Source of the DNA: Serripes groenlandicus
Lineage: Eukaryota; Mollusca; Bivalvia; Cardiida; Cardiidae
Direction of reading: 5' to 3'
Length of the DNA stretch: 64,000 nucleotides
Assembly: GCA_031761405.1 (NCBI GenBank)
Contig: JASEVX010000360.1
Location: 12,501-76,500 of the forward strand
Part shown: positions 46,549-57,975 of the stretch, piece by piece
Numbering within the stretch: the first letter of the stretch is position 1
How the letters are laid out: each line of letters starts with the position of its first letter
Notes under the pieces: generated by a model
The model's database searches: none
Seen by the model: the letters and a program-made list of their open reading frames with translations, nothing else
What the model was told of the DNA's origin: nothing
Translations under genes and position numbers: made by a program

Positions 46549-47569
46549 TCTAATTCAATAAATTAACGGCAATTACGTTCTCAAACTTCTCAAATTATCT
46601 AATTAAGGAAGTTAAAATAAACATTTAAAGCAAACTGTAATCAATTATAACACGGATAATATTGCTCGCCAAATGGCTTAATGCCGATAGGCGAGGTTAA
46701 ACAACCACATATGATAACACGGATAAATTTACCGCCCGCCCCACTATGATGAATTAATAATCTAAAACAAATATACATGTATACACTATTTACACCATTA
46801 AACTTCAAAAAGTGGTCCTTCCTCATAATCGGCCTTTTTGTACCAGACATTTTGGGAAATTGGCCTTTCTTTCTGGATCGACCTATAATCGGCCTTTTTG
46901 GACTGGCCTGTTACGCATTCGGCCAATTTTGACCTATACCTAAGATAAGATAGCGATCCGAAAATTTAGTAATCCATACAGTGCTAATCGGAACTGTGTA
47001 ACTGACGTCACAGGAAGTTGATTATAAGCAAAGATGGCGATCGATACCGACGTGAAAACACAAACTTTAAAAGCATATGTCTTGGTAGTGCAAGCATGTA
47101 AAAGAAAGGTAATTACACCAAAATGATACATTACTGTAGTGCTATTTAGTCATATAGTTTAAATTTCAGCCGAGCGTATTCCTTTAAGCTGTTTTTCAAG
47201 GTATAAATGGTGTCACATTTTACACCCGAAAAAGTTAAAATCACAAAAATTTCCGTTGTACATAATAGAATTTTCTGTAATTCTCTATAAACACTTAACA
47301 TCGTTACTTTAATAAATCAAAGCGCTGAAGGCACTACATTTGTTTGGGTACATAAAACTGTTCAAACATTTGCCTTTGCATAGATGTGTGATTTATAAAC
47401 TATGCATTGTTTATAAATATTACAACTTCGGGTAAAAGAATAAATGACGCATCCGTTAAAATTAAATGCCATTTTAGTTGTCTATAAAAATAAATTATGA
47501 GACATACATGTGAATATTATATTTAATTTCCAAGTTTCAAAAGACATGTAAAACAAATGGATAACCATT

Positions 47570-48352
47570 ATGGCCCCGACTCACTCATCTAAGTATTTAC
47601 CAATTTTTGTTACAAAAAAAATCACAATTGACCAAGGGTTTTCTAAAATCTTATTCAAAACCTTCCTGCTTAACAAGAGACTTTTCAAGTTTTCACTATA
47701 GCCATATAAGGCCAATAGCCCTGCCCCCTGTCGGCCATGTTTTTCGACCAATCAACATGGCTTGGAGGAATCTGATAGATGGTCTCCCAATGAACATTTC
47801 TACAAAAAGAATTGAAAATTGGCCAAAAACTTTCGGAGGAGAAGATTTTTCAAGTTTTTACTGTAGCCATATTAGGCAAAAAAGCCCCGACCGCTGGCGG
47901 CCATGTTTTTCAACCAATCAACTTGGCTGGAAGGAATCTGATAGAGGGTCACCCTAGGAACATTTCTACAAAATTATTTGAAAATCGGCCTGACACTTTT
48001 GGAGGAGAAGATTTTTTTGAGTTTACACTATAGCCATATAAGGCAAAAAAGCCCCGCTCCCTGGCGGCCAAGGAACACTTCTTTAAAATAATTTGAAAAT
48101 CTGCCAACCAGTTTGGTAGAAGAAGAATTTTAAAGTTTTTTTATTTTCGTTGCCATGGAAATCCTAATTCTGCATAAATCACAAACATTTGAAGGATTTC
48201 TGGTGAGGTCAATGAGAGGATGCTTTCTGTGAAGTTTCATTCCAATTGACCCACTCGTTACTGATGAGAAGATGTTGACGGACGACAGACGCCGGACAAA
48301 AGGAGATCACAATAACTAACTTTCAGCACTTCGTGCTCAGGTGAGCTAAAAA
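47570..48352. repeat. Modular repeat with ~165-bp units in the spacer
   Basis: Three and a half units carry TTTTCAAGTTTTCACTATAG, CCATATAAGGC, CGGCCATGTTTTTCGACCAA and TTTCGGAGGAGAAGATTTTT. The cap is GGACGACAGACGCCGGACAA, and the end is CTTTCAGCACTTCGTGCTCA, GGTGAGCTAAAAAC. The end words match the GAGCTAAAAA and CAGGTGAGC ends of the repeats at 37.4 and 57.1 kb. Confidence 0.7.
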
Positions 48353-48720
48353 CGAAACATCTATCCAAATGAAAGAGTAATTGAAATCATGTAGAAAATA
48401 ATGTGGAAATAGGCAGTATTAATATTTATATGAGCACTTTAAAAGAAACATGCTTCAGACTTCAGAGGCTTTTGAATTCATTTGCATTATAAAAGGATTA
48501 AATGCTCCAGAGAAAACCAATACCTGTGCCGTCCGAATTTTACTCTACAGTATACACCTAAGCTGGCCGCTGTTTCCTTTAAAGGGTGTTTAAGCTTGCC
48601 AAATCAATTAAGGATGCGTGACCATACACTGTTAATTACCATTTTGTACGAGTGTCATTCCAAACAAATTATAAATGTAACCCCTTTTCCCAATACACCT
48701 ATCATATACATTTATGAATT

Positions 48721-48855
48721 TGTAACTTGCCGGGATGTGTCGATAGCGTCATGGTACAATGTGATATATGCACAAATTGGTTTCACAAATCTTGTGTTAA
48801 TGCACCTGTGGATATTTCGACAACAGATGTGGACTTTAATTGTAACTTTTGTTAA
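48721..48855 (+). pseudogene. PHD-finger-like coding remnant
   Basis: The frame from 48721 reads CNLPGCVDSVMVQC, then CDICTNWFHKSCVNAP and DFNCNFC, followed directly by TAA at 48853. The order C-C, C-x2-C, H-x2-C, C-x2-C is that of the Cys4-His-Cys3 PHD finger; the WFH before the metal-binding histidine and the preceding VQCD are characteristic. An in-frame TGA lies six bases upstream of 48721, and no splice acceptor is obvious. PHD fingers bind histone tails in chromatin proteins and also occur in some LINE-encoded proteins, which is the likelier source here. Confidence 0.55.
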
Positions 48856-49659
48856 ATTATTTGGCTATTATAATGATAAGATATGTGATTAAATTGGCAA
48901 CATTTAAGTTTTTTACTTATAACAGCCTTCAAATACAAATTTGGTTTATACGACGGTAAAGATAGGTTATGGGAACTTAGAAATTGTTTAAATAAGCAAA
49001 TTTTCCTTTTCCCACAATGTTTCAATATATGTTGCTTTTTACTGTTTACACAGCAAGAAAAAAACATTTAACCTATTTGTTATAGATTAGTATTATAGTT
49101 GTATATATATATAATTACTAGAAACAAATTAAGATTAAAAGTGTTGTATATATATATATACTTATTGTTTATTTGTTATTTAAATTGTTCTGCCCCTTCC
49201 AAGTACAGTACATAATAGAATGTTGCATGGATCATTTGCCTCGGAGTATGGCACATGGAAAACTGTTGAAAGTTACAAAGTAGAAAATGAAGAGGCCCAA
49301 CAATAACTAGAACCCATGACCCTTCAATCGATTGTAAAGGAGAGGATATAATTGAAGCAAAACCTATGGCTAGTTACTAGCAACCTATTCTATTCTTGCA
49401 ATGTTTTCAAATTTCGTCCGCTGCAGATGCGTCAAAAGACATTTACTTGTCGGAAAATCAATCCATCAATTCAATTTATTGATATCTATAGATATGATAT
49501 AAAGAGGAAAGTCGTTAAAACACTTTACAAAGAGATTCCATTTCAGCATGATCTCGATTTTTGGTTTAATCTATATCACTGATAAAAACAATCAAACACA
49601 TTATATATTTACAAAGAAAACCCCGGATATGATCATATGTAACAAATTATACACATTTG

Positions 49660-49815
49660 CTCATAGCGTCCGCAGATTTGCTCTATATTCTATAGCGTCC
49701 ACATTTTCCCTCTATATTGCATTTGTCCGCATTTTCCCTCTATAATGTATTTGTCCGGAGATCGCGTCCGCACTTTAGACCCCCCCCCCCCCGCCCCCCC
49801 CCCCCCCCCCCCCAC
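49660..49815. repeat. Short tandem words and poly-C tract
   Basis: GCGTCCGCAGATTTGCTCTA, GCGTCCACATTTTCCCTCTA and TTGTCCGCATTTTCCCTCTA form three rough ~25-bp units. A run of more than 30 C with one G (49779-49813) follows. The C-run length is unreliable. Confidence 0.75.
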
Positions 49816-51014
49816 ATACCGTTGTATTTATAAATAGATTTCGACGATCACGATTTCTCTGCAAATGTGTTACTCTCATTTTAAATGCATTTTATGACAC
49901 ACATATTTGTTTTTTTAATTCTTTATACTATATTTATATGGCCGACAAGGCCCAAAGAAAATATTTTCAATTCCGGTTTATCTACATTTTCAATGCGTGA
50001 TTGAAAATTCAAATACCGTATCTGGAGCTTAAATCGGAAATAGTTCTCCCTGTAGCAGTTCACTCATTGAGACTTATAAATCTCTCCGCGTTCATGTTTT
50101 AAAATACAATGTTTCATTTTATTTCCAAATTCTCTTTGAAAATAATAACCACATAATAAAACCAGAAAAGGAGTACGGACCTATCTTTTTTTTGCATTTT
50201 TTATAAAAGTGAACCATGTTCAGTGTTTATGGATAATTACAGAAAATTCTATTATGTAGAATGGAAAATTTCTTGAACAATTTTATGATTTTAACTTTTT
50301 CAGGGGTAAAACGTGACACCATTTGGACCTTGAAAAACAGATTACAAAATCTCTTTTCATATTTATTTAAATTACATATATAAAGTTTTATATGAACTTT
50401 AATATGATTTGTAGTTTTCCTTTTTTTTTGTGTGTGTGTTTTAGGTTTTCGGTCAAATTGCCTATATGTGTGCCTTTGATGAAATTGGTCATGTCATTGA
50501 CAGGCCAACATTTTTTTTTTAAATCGATAACATGTATATTTTTTTCTTATTTCAACTAGTTATTGCATGTACTAACAAAATACAAATAATAAAGAAATTC
50601 TTTAATTGTGATTTTTTTTTGTGAAATAATTGTAGCATACGCCTTTAAGATTAGTGAACCAGTCTATTTATATGCGAGTAGTTTTTTTGGGATAGGGGCG
50701 TCTCGCCACTATCTCATACTCAGGCCGCTTTCGAAAAGTCGGATTACGGCTGCAACCACGGTCCACAATTGTATACCTACACCAAACTCCAGTTTTGATT
50801 GGTTATAATCTGCCTTTTGAACGATTTCATTGGTTCGACCGAATCAAGAAAAACCCTCCGCTTGCATTGAGACAAAATAGTTCCAACGCGTGAAACACAC
50901 TCTGAATTATGATTAACCTCAATGTCAATGGTGTTAGGTAACGTCGATCGTGCTGTGACCCCATTAGATTACAACAGTCGACTTATATAGAGAAATGTGC
51001 AAATCACTGTAAAT

Positions 51015-51560
51015 ACAATTATTGAAAGGAGTTGAAACCATTGTGGCAAAAGTAGAAATTGCCTACGATAAGAAATTTCTCCTTTTGTCACAATGTTTTC
51101 GATTGTCGTCTGCTGCACATCTGTAAGCGGGAAATTGTTACATCCTCCCCGTGGAAGTAGAACCCTTTCCGTGATACTATAACAGTTCGAATATTGAAAA
51201 TATTGTTGAAAATGGAGCGATTCCTCCTTTTCACACAATGCTTTCAAACACGTTTCAAATTAATTCTTTTCGTATTTGAACGTTTTACTATGGACATTCT
51301 TTTACTCGACACATTTTGAATAACATGCTAGAGATGAATGATAACGAGCAATGTTGCCTTACATCAAGGGGAAAAATATATAGTTGAAACCTTTGTGGAA
51401 AAAGAGGAAATGAGTCACTGTAAACGACTGTAAGCGGGAAAGGGTTGAACCGTTTCCGTTATAGCTACTTAGTTACATACGAATGTTGAAAGTGTATTTG
51501 CAAACGGAGCAGTTGCTGACAATGAGCAATTCCTCCTTTCCAAACAATACTTTGAAACAT
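51015..51560. mobile_element. Three diverged palindromic-element copies
   Basis: The first (about 51020-51150) has GAAACCATTGTGGCAAAAGT, TTTCTCCTTTTGTCACAATG and ATTGTCGTCTGCTGCACATC. The second, near 51165-51260, and the third, near 51375-51560, keep only the ACCCTTTCCGTG / GGAAAGGGTTGAAC ends and the CCTCCTTT.ACACAATG inner words. Confidence 0.5.
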
Positions 51561-51674
51561 GAATCAATTTTGTTCTATAACCTAGATACTTAACGAAAAA
51601 AATTGTCTACAGTTATTAGTTTAACCGTTGCCCCTTTTAGACACATTTGACTCACCTTAACAGATGAATGATTT

Positions 51675-51845
51675 GTTAACATTTCCTCAGTAATACCACG
51701 GCGGCCAGTTCTCCTACAAATGTATTTCCTGGTTTTCTCACACCAGTACTCCACACAACAATCTTTCCAAGCAACTGGCTGCTTTTCCCATTGGTGAAAG
51801 ACGAATGACGCATGTCGCATTGACTTTTGTCAGAAGTCGGAAAGA
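51675..51845 (+). repeat. Dispersed repeat B, copy 2 (right side)
   Basis: Same-orientation match to about 30010-30190: ACGGCGGCCAGTTCTCCTAC, CCTGGTTTTCTCACACCAGT and GACGCATGTCGCATTGACTT. It lies in a stretch with no left-arm partner, so it may have inserted after the inverted duplication. Confidence 0.65.
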
Positions 51846-52324
51846 AATTTGGCTGAAAATGTCAACATACACACGATTTATAACCTACGGTGGCACAGAG
51901 GTGACAGGTGTATGTTTTGATTTATCTCGTGCGCACGACATACTAAGTCATTTGCTTTTGAGCGGTACAGTAAGCCTCTGCAGACGCATCCTGACGAAAA
52001 ACCGACCATACAAATACGCAATTTGATCTCATTTGCAATTCACAATATGACCTCAGAATTGTGATTTGTGTGTGACGTATCTCATTTGTGTAAAACCTCC
52101 GAAGCTATGCTGTACTCATCTTCATAAACTTTCCCCTGTCTTGTATTTGGAGGTAATGAATTGTGGTAAAATACATTCTACTAAAAACAAATAACGATTT
52201 TAGAAATTGGACTATTTGATTTGGAATTAAAAGGGATATTTAAGCAGGTTTGATAATTTTTCTTCAATATATAATATACAAGTTTTACAACAAAAATACT
52301 TTTGGAAATTTGGTCAAAATTAAC

Positions 52325-52430
52325 CATTTCAATTCTCCCTTTTCCACATATACCAAATCTGCAGCAGATGACTGATATTGAAAATCTACTTACCGTCTGC
52401 TGCAGAGTATGTAGGGAAGGGATCGAAGTA
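52325..52430. mobile_element. Palindromic TTAA element, short copy (right arm)
   Basis: Inverted partner of 45008-45112: CTCCCTTTTCCACATATACC, AAATCTGCAGCAGATGACTG and CGTCTGCTGCAGAGTATGTA, GGGAAGGGAT. Confidence 0.65.
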
Positions 52431-53159
52431 TGTCTGCTCATAAAACTTGCCGACAGATGATATTACAGTAGCGTCCGACCACTACCGGACATTTGATTGT
52501 TTCTAAGACCTTTGATTGTTGTACAAAATACGACGGTTCATTATATCTAACGAGCTGTGAAATCATAACAAACAACTGTCAAATATATAAACGTTTGACA
52601 TTACTTGTATAAATAAATGTTAACACACATATATTTAATTGGCTGATATATATTACACGAGTCAAGTTCGTGTTTTCTATCCAGCTACTATGGTTGGATA
52701 CTATTTACTATAAAACTTTATATAGATCTAGTAACAATATGATGTAATGCTTGGAATTCCATTTTGAATAATTGAAGTTTAGGTTTGTAAACTTCCGAGG
52801 TTAATTTTCTTACGAAAAAGTATATTTTGTATTCACTTTATAGTACCGCAGTCGTCCATTAGCTAACTCTACTTTTATGTTTTGTTTGGGACATAGTGTG
52901 TAAATGACGTAACGATTCTTTTCAGAAAGTCTCGAGACATTGCGATATTTAAACAATGGCCGCGCTCATGCTGCGGCACCGATCAGCACAAATAATCATC
53001 TTTAAATAGTAATATCTTGATTATTAGTTGTATGTTAATGAAACGCATAGTAAATAAATGTTCTTTAAGTCGATATTTTTCAATTCAAAGCGAGTTGTCA
53101 TCAGCCAAGCGTATTCCTTTAACAACGTTTATAGCTATCAATAATAGTACAGTAATCAA

Positions 53160-54295
53160 AGCACTCAGTGCTCACAGGAAGGGGCTAACTGCAGATAACA
53201 TTTGGACATGGATTTACAGATCCCAAAAGTCTAACTTGAACACTTTACACTAGCACTTTGTTAGTTAGCACTTTATATCCATATATTAAATGATAAAGGA
53301 GTAAAGCAAAATACTTTACACACAGTATGATGGTCTATCGATATACTAAAAGTTGGCACACACATGCGCATCTGCTATCTGGATAGTTTCTGCTTAGCAC
53401 ACCTCCTGGTTTACAATGGATTTTGAGCCGTATTTTTTTTTAATGCAATTAAAACATATACATTTCATATCAAAATCACAATAACCTAACAATGATAATT
53501 ATATTGAGAGTCCAATTTTACTTTCATTTTTAATCATTTCTTAGTGTTTCAAAACGCATAGGTGAATAGTTTTAAATGCATTGCTTTTGAATTCACTTTA
53601 AATCCCAACATTTTAAAAGAGTTTATTGCAGCGGTGTTAAATGACAATTGCACCACTGATATCGGCAATTTATAAGACAAAAAATATTATATTTTTCTTA
53701 TAAAAAAAAAATATCTGCCCAGAGCGGGAATCGAACTCAAGTCTCCCGCTTCACGGCCGAACATGCTAACTGCTACGTTACGCGGCCACTTCGATGGATT
53801 TCAGTTATAACATAATTATAAACCAATACACGAGTTAGCGAAATATTTAGTATTGAAGCGTTTTATCTTGATAAAAAACAAATGTCATTTAAATCATTTG
53901 TTTTATAACTGGGACTTGACTGTCTTATTCCGTCTGCTGGGGTTGTTAAGGTTAATTTCATATGTCAACAAGTTACCGCATTTTGATTTTTAGACAGGAA
54001 CTATTGGCGGTACAAGATGACCAACATGGGAATTAGCTGGCAACAGTCATTTCATTTTTAACAAAATATTCCACAAATCAACCACTTTCATTGACATTAT
54101 GTACGATCTGCAACCACCAATACATCTATATGAAGTCGAGATGGTATTCAGAAACGGAGAGCTGATGTAGAAAGACAGATGTGAAGTAATTCAATGCCGT
54201 TATCGTAAAACGCCTGTCTAGATTCCAGTTTCAAAATGATGCGTCGTTTCAAAAATCAGCTACTATAGCAATTGGCTCTAACGAGCCCCTTGCTA
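53160..54295. other. Right-arm-only block of 1.1 kb
   Basis: The left arm is continuous here (TACAGTAAAAACTGATG read in reverse at about 44284-44300). The right arm has about 1.13 kb inserted between AATAGTACAGTAATC and AAAAACTGATGTTTTC. It contains the tRNA-like segment at 53717-53792 and no gene that I recognise. Confidence 0.65.
53717..53792 (-). repeat. tRNA-like segment (SINE head or tRNA pseudogene)
   Basis: On the minus strand: GGCCGCGTAACGTAGCAGTT, AGCATGTTCGGCCGTGAAGC, GGGAGACTTGAGTTCGATTCCCGCTCTGGGCAG. GTTCGATTC is a perfect B box and the TAACGTAGCAGTTAGCATG part resembles an A box. The 5' and 3' ends do not form a convincing 7-bp acceptor stem, so it is not called as a functional tRNA. 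Confidence 0.4.
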
Positions 54296-54496
54296 AAAAC
54301 TGATGTTTTCAAAAATATAAATTCCGTTCGATTGAGACATGAGCACATTCGGATAGTAAGTGTCCTTGGATATTTGTATTAATATTTTGGCATTACACAC
54401 ACTGACTGACAGTTTCCCTTAAGAGTTTGCTAATAACTAATAATTGTATAGTACTTTATGCATGATGCATAGTTTTGCGCGTTTTGGCAAATATCT

Positions 54497-54873
54497 ACGG
54501 CAGCTCTAAAGGGACACACACATTTTTATAAATTACATACGAATTTTTTTTTATCTCGTGCGCACGAGATAATATCTCGTTCGCACTACTTAGTATCTCG
54601 TGCGCACGAGATACTTATCTCGTTCGCATGAGATAGTATCTCGTTCGCACGACATAGTATCTCGTGCGCACGAGATAAAAACAAATCGTGTGTGTCCTTT
54701 TAGAGCTGACTATGGCAACTCTAAAGGGACACACACATTTTTATAAATTACATACGATTTTTCGCACGAGATACTTATCTCGTTCTCACGACTTAGTATC
54801 TCGTACGCACGAGATACTAAGTAGTGCGCACGAGATAAAAAAAAATTCGTGTGTGTCCCTTTAGAGCTGCCGT
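54497..54873. mobile_element. hAT-like MITE in the right arm
   Basis: The ends are ACGGCAGCTCTAAAGGGACA (left) and its exact inverted counterpart ...TGTCCCTTTAGAGCTGCCGT (right). Flanks AAATATCT (54489-54496) and AAATATCA (54874-54881) form an 8-bp target duplication with one mismatch. The left arm provides the empty site (GGCAAATATCATAAA when read in this direction, about 44083-44105). The inside is a series of TATCTCGTGCGCACGAGATA palindromes. A second internal pair of ends (near 54700-54740, AGAGCTGACTATGGCAACTC) shows it is a doubled element. Confidence 0.8.
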
Positions 54874-54874
54874 A

Positions 54875-55420
54875 AATATCATAAAATGGAAGGCTGTTTT
54901 TGTGAACTGACACAAAACGGTCGAAGCCATGGTGGAGGTTTATTCTTTGCAGACGCTCGCATTCAAACTTCCGTTCAACGGCTCTAAAAACTTTCCTTTT
55001 CTTAGAATTGTTTTTCTCAGGGAATGCGCCAGTAGTTAGATACGAGTGCACATACAATGTATGCAGTTAAACCATATGTTTGCAATAAATTTAAAGTATC
55101 TAAAAAAAAATGTCAAGTACATCGAATTGTTTTAAACCAATTTAGACGACGATAAGTGAACATCTGGTTAGTGAGACAATTCGTAGACATTTTATACAGT
55201 CTTTGAAGGAAATTTGTTTTGCGTTTATCAATTTCACATTGTATGTTGTACCGACCTAGCAGACTAAATACCATATGTGTACGTGTTCTACAGTGCCAAT
55301 GCTGTGATTGTTTGCCACATAATTACCAAAGTTTGCAACGTTCTGGATATCTAAAGAAGACATAGAATGCAATAGCTCACATCCGTACAGTGTAGACGAA
55401 ATTGGTATTGTTTTTATTAG
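54875..55420 (-). pseudogene. LINE C-terminal fragment (right arm)
   Basis: Inverted partner of 43620-44100. The minus-strand frame 55057-54710 has VSVHKNSLPFYDI, the segment reading VCVSSQKQSS in a shifted frame on the left. Relative to the left arm it carries an insertion of about 50 bp near 54925-54965. Frameshifted and inactive. Confidence 0.5.
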
Positions 55421-55492
55421 TGAACCCATTGTAATAAGGTTGACATATCAAATGTTGTTTACTGCTAGTAAAGAGAACATCTAAGTTTACGA

Positions 55493-56205
55493 GAACAACT
55501 AAATTGACGAGTTGACGAATTGACGAAGCTCTTCTGAATGACTGATGGCCATGAAATTTGAAATACCGCCTAATTTGCGTTCAATACGTCCATTTATATT
55601 ATCAAAAAGACAGGAATAAAGATTTTTAGAAAAATATTTTGTTCGTCAATTTCGTCAACTTAATTGACGAGTTGACGAATTTACGAACTTGAAGAAGCTC
55701 TTCTGATTGATTGATCGCCATGAAACATCAAATAGGGCCTATTTTGCATTCAATACGTCCAGATACATTATCTAAAGGAAAGAAATAAAGTTTTAGAAAA
55801 TCCAATTTCGTCAAGTAAATTGACAAGTTGACGAATTGTCGAATTTCTTCTGAATGGCTGATGGCCATGAAATTTGAAATAGGGCCTAATTTGCATCCAA
55901 TACGTCCAGATACATTATTTAAAGGAAAGTAATAAAGTTTTAGAAAAATATTGTTTTCGTCAATTTCGTCAACTAAATTGACGAGATAACGAACTTGACG
56001 AAGCTCTTCTGATTGACTGATCCCCATGAAACATGAAATAGTGCCTAATTTGCATTTAATACGTCCAGATAAATTATAAGAAAAAAATAAGAAGTTTTTA
56101 GAAAAAATGTCACAGTTCGTCACTCGCCAATTCGTCACTCGTCAACTTCACGGACCTAAAAAAATGTCACGGTGCGTCACTTGTCAACCTAACTTCACGG
56201 ACCTG
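55493..56205 (-). repeat. GACGAA-rich array, copy 3 (inverted)
   Basis: Reverse orientation of the arrays at 5.0 and 13.7 kb. It has about four units with GACGTATTGAA.GCAAATTA read in reverse, and the cap CCTAACTTCACGGACCT at about 56140 and 56187 on the right. Confidence 0.85.
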
Positions 56206-56299
56206 ATAAACTATGTGTTAAATTACTACCTTCTGTGAAGAGCGCGACTGTAATCTGATTAATGATGCGATGACCCGGTTTTTATAACCTGCGAGACAC

Positions 56300-57160
56300 A
56301 TTGGATGGTCGCCCAGACGCCACCTTTCACCGGTCAATGTCTGCCCGATACCGGCTGGGATCTGAGCGGCGAATTTGGCCCGGCGCTCACCAGATATGTA
56401 TGATGCCCGACCGGTTCGGGGTGTCGTGGGGTGGGGGAGAGTCGGGTATGGGCCCTATGTGCCCCCGCTAAATCCGCCACTTCATGTGCCACGCTTTTTT
56501 TTGTATACCATTAATTTTTCGACGCACGGGCTCTACGGACCCCGGTTAATCCGCCACTGTATATTTCACGTGACATCTTTCGTGTAGTGGGGGGAGTCGG
56601 GCACGAGCCCTATGGGCCCCCGCTAAATCCGCAACTACATTTGCCACGCTTTTTCTTTTTGACCCATTCATTTTTCGACGCACGGGCACTACGGCCCCGG
56701 TTAATCCGCCATTGTATATTTCACGTGACTTCTTTCTTTTTTTCCGTTCCTCTTCGCGAATGTTAATAATGTTAGTAAACGTCCATATTTGACATCTCGG
56801 CGCATTCATTTCTAAAACATTGCTTAAACTTAAGTTTTTCACTGATGTTCCAACAACATTAAAATGATATTTATGGGGGAGATCCCAACCTTTTAAATGC
56901 AGTTTTGTTGAATCCATGATGAACTATTTTAATCGCGCATTTATTCTCACGTTGTTTGGTGCTAACAGCAATTGGCATGCTGCCAACTCCGAAAAAATGG
57001 TATTACTACTATGACTTGGGGCTAAAGTCTCAAGCCAAAAATACCCTTCGTAACACTTTTTCCAGTCTATTAATAGAAACAATAGGAACATGATGGCCCT
57101 AGATCGCTCACCTGAATTATGCAATGTGCTTTCTAATGCAAAACATATCAAGACAATGTT
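56300..57160 (-). repeat. Dispersed element family A, inverted copy with longer frame
   Basis: Inverted match to 2040-2660. The minus-strand frame starting at 56917 begins MDSTKLHLKGWDLPHKY and continues with NVVGTSVKNL, then runs open for 123 codons into repeat sequence. About 56430-56580 and 56590-56740 are two related ~160-bp units (GGGCCCCCGCTAAATCCGC, CCACGCTTTTT, TTTTTCGACGCACGGGC). The 2.5-kb copy has only one such unit. Family not recognised. Confidence 0.65.
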
Positions 57161-57975
57161 TCTGACTAAAGTTCAAAATGCAACCAACCTCCAGAGTGTT
57201 AACAAGATTTCCCTACATTTGGCCTACTGAACTGAATTTGTTTATCTGATTTGACCCATAGTCGAACTGTCCGAGAATTCATTAGGACAAACATTCAGAC
57301 AAAATGTCAAGCTGCCGACCTTGGCCGTATGACCCAAAATTACCCATATTCAATATTGGCCTACACACCGTCAAGCCAAACATTCTGATAACGTTTCAAC
57401 ATGATCAAGTTAAAAATGCAGCCTCCAGAGTGTTAACAAGATTTCCCTTCAATTTGGCCTTGTGACCTAGTTTCGGGCCCAATATGACCCATACTAAAAC
57501 GTGACCTAGATATCATTCAGACAACCATTCTGGAAAAATATCAAGCTGCTTAAGCAAAAAATGGGGCCTCTATAGCGTTAACAAAATTTTCCTTCAATGT
57601 GGCCAAGTGACCTATATTTTGAACCTACATGACCCATATTCGGACTTGGCTTACATATCATCAAGACAAACATTCTGACAAAGTTCAACTTGCTCAAAGT
57701 AAAGATGCAGCTTCTACAGAGTTAACAAGATGTGCCTTCAATTTGGGTTAGTGACCTCGTTTTTTACCCAACATGACATATTTTCAAACTTGGCATACAT
57801 ATCATCAAGACAAACATTCTGGTAAAGTTTCAACAAATTAAAAATGCAGCCTCTGAAGTGTTAACAAGATTTTCCTTCATTTTGGCATAATGACCTAGTT
57901 TCGGACCCAATATAACCCATATTTAAATCAGGTGAGCGACACATAACCATTATGGTCCTCTTGTTAATATGTACG
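57060..57975. repeat. Modular repeat with inverted ends (GATGGCCCTAGATCGCTCACCTG)
   Basis: The left end is CATGATGGCCCTAGATCGCT, CACCTGA. The right end is CAGGTGAGCGACACATAACC, ATTATGGTCCTCTTGTT. The ends are imperfect inverted repeats. Internal units of about 150 bp carry GTGTTAACAAGATTT.CCTTCA, TTTGGCC...TGACCTAGTTT, AATATGACCCATA and CATCAAGACAAACATTCTG. Present only in the right arm. Confidence 0.75.

Larger units (their letters stand above)
36436..47310 (+). repeat. Giant inverted repeat, left arm
   Basis: Reverse-complement match to 50210-64000. Anchor pairs (left with right): 36436 with 64000; 37307 with 63307; 38288 with 62888; 41585 with about 60505; 43625 with about 55415; 45451 with 51990; 47189 with 50340; 47295 with 50222. 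Between anchors, long runs align with scattered substitutions. Non-matching stretches include about 36715-37020, 37417-38283 (a left-only modular repeat) and about 45500-47188. The outer end lies beyond the right window edge, so the arms may be longer. Confidence 0.93.
47311..50209. other. Spacer at the centre of the giant inverted repeat
   Basis: About 2.9 kb between the innermost matching segments (47189-47310 and 50210-50340). It contains a modular repeat (47.57-48.35 kb), a PHD-like remnant (48.72-48.86 kb), short TATA runs near 49105 and 49150, a solitary arm of the palindromic element near 49410 (TTTCGTCCGCTGCAGATGCG), and a poly-C tract. I see no self-complementarity between its halves. 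Confidence 0.7.

Noticed and set aside
49779..49813. Poly-C tract as a functional i-motif or telomere-like element
   Set aside because: It is a simple homopolymer with one interruption, its length is unreliable, and no telomere repeat is nearby.
53717..53792. Functional tRNA gene on the minus strand
   Set aside because: The B box is perfect, but the acceptor and D-stem pairing is poor, and it sits in a right-arm-only repeat block.
54497..54873. Array of transcription-factor sites (TCTCGTGCGCACGAGA)
   Set aside because: The palindromes lie inside a mobile element with clear ends and target duplication; a regulatory role is not supported by the sequence alone.
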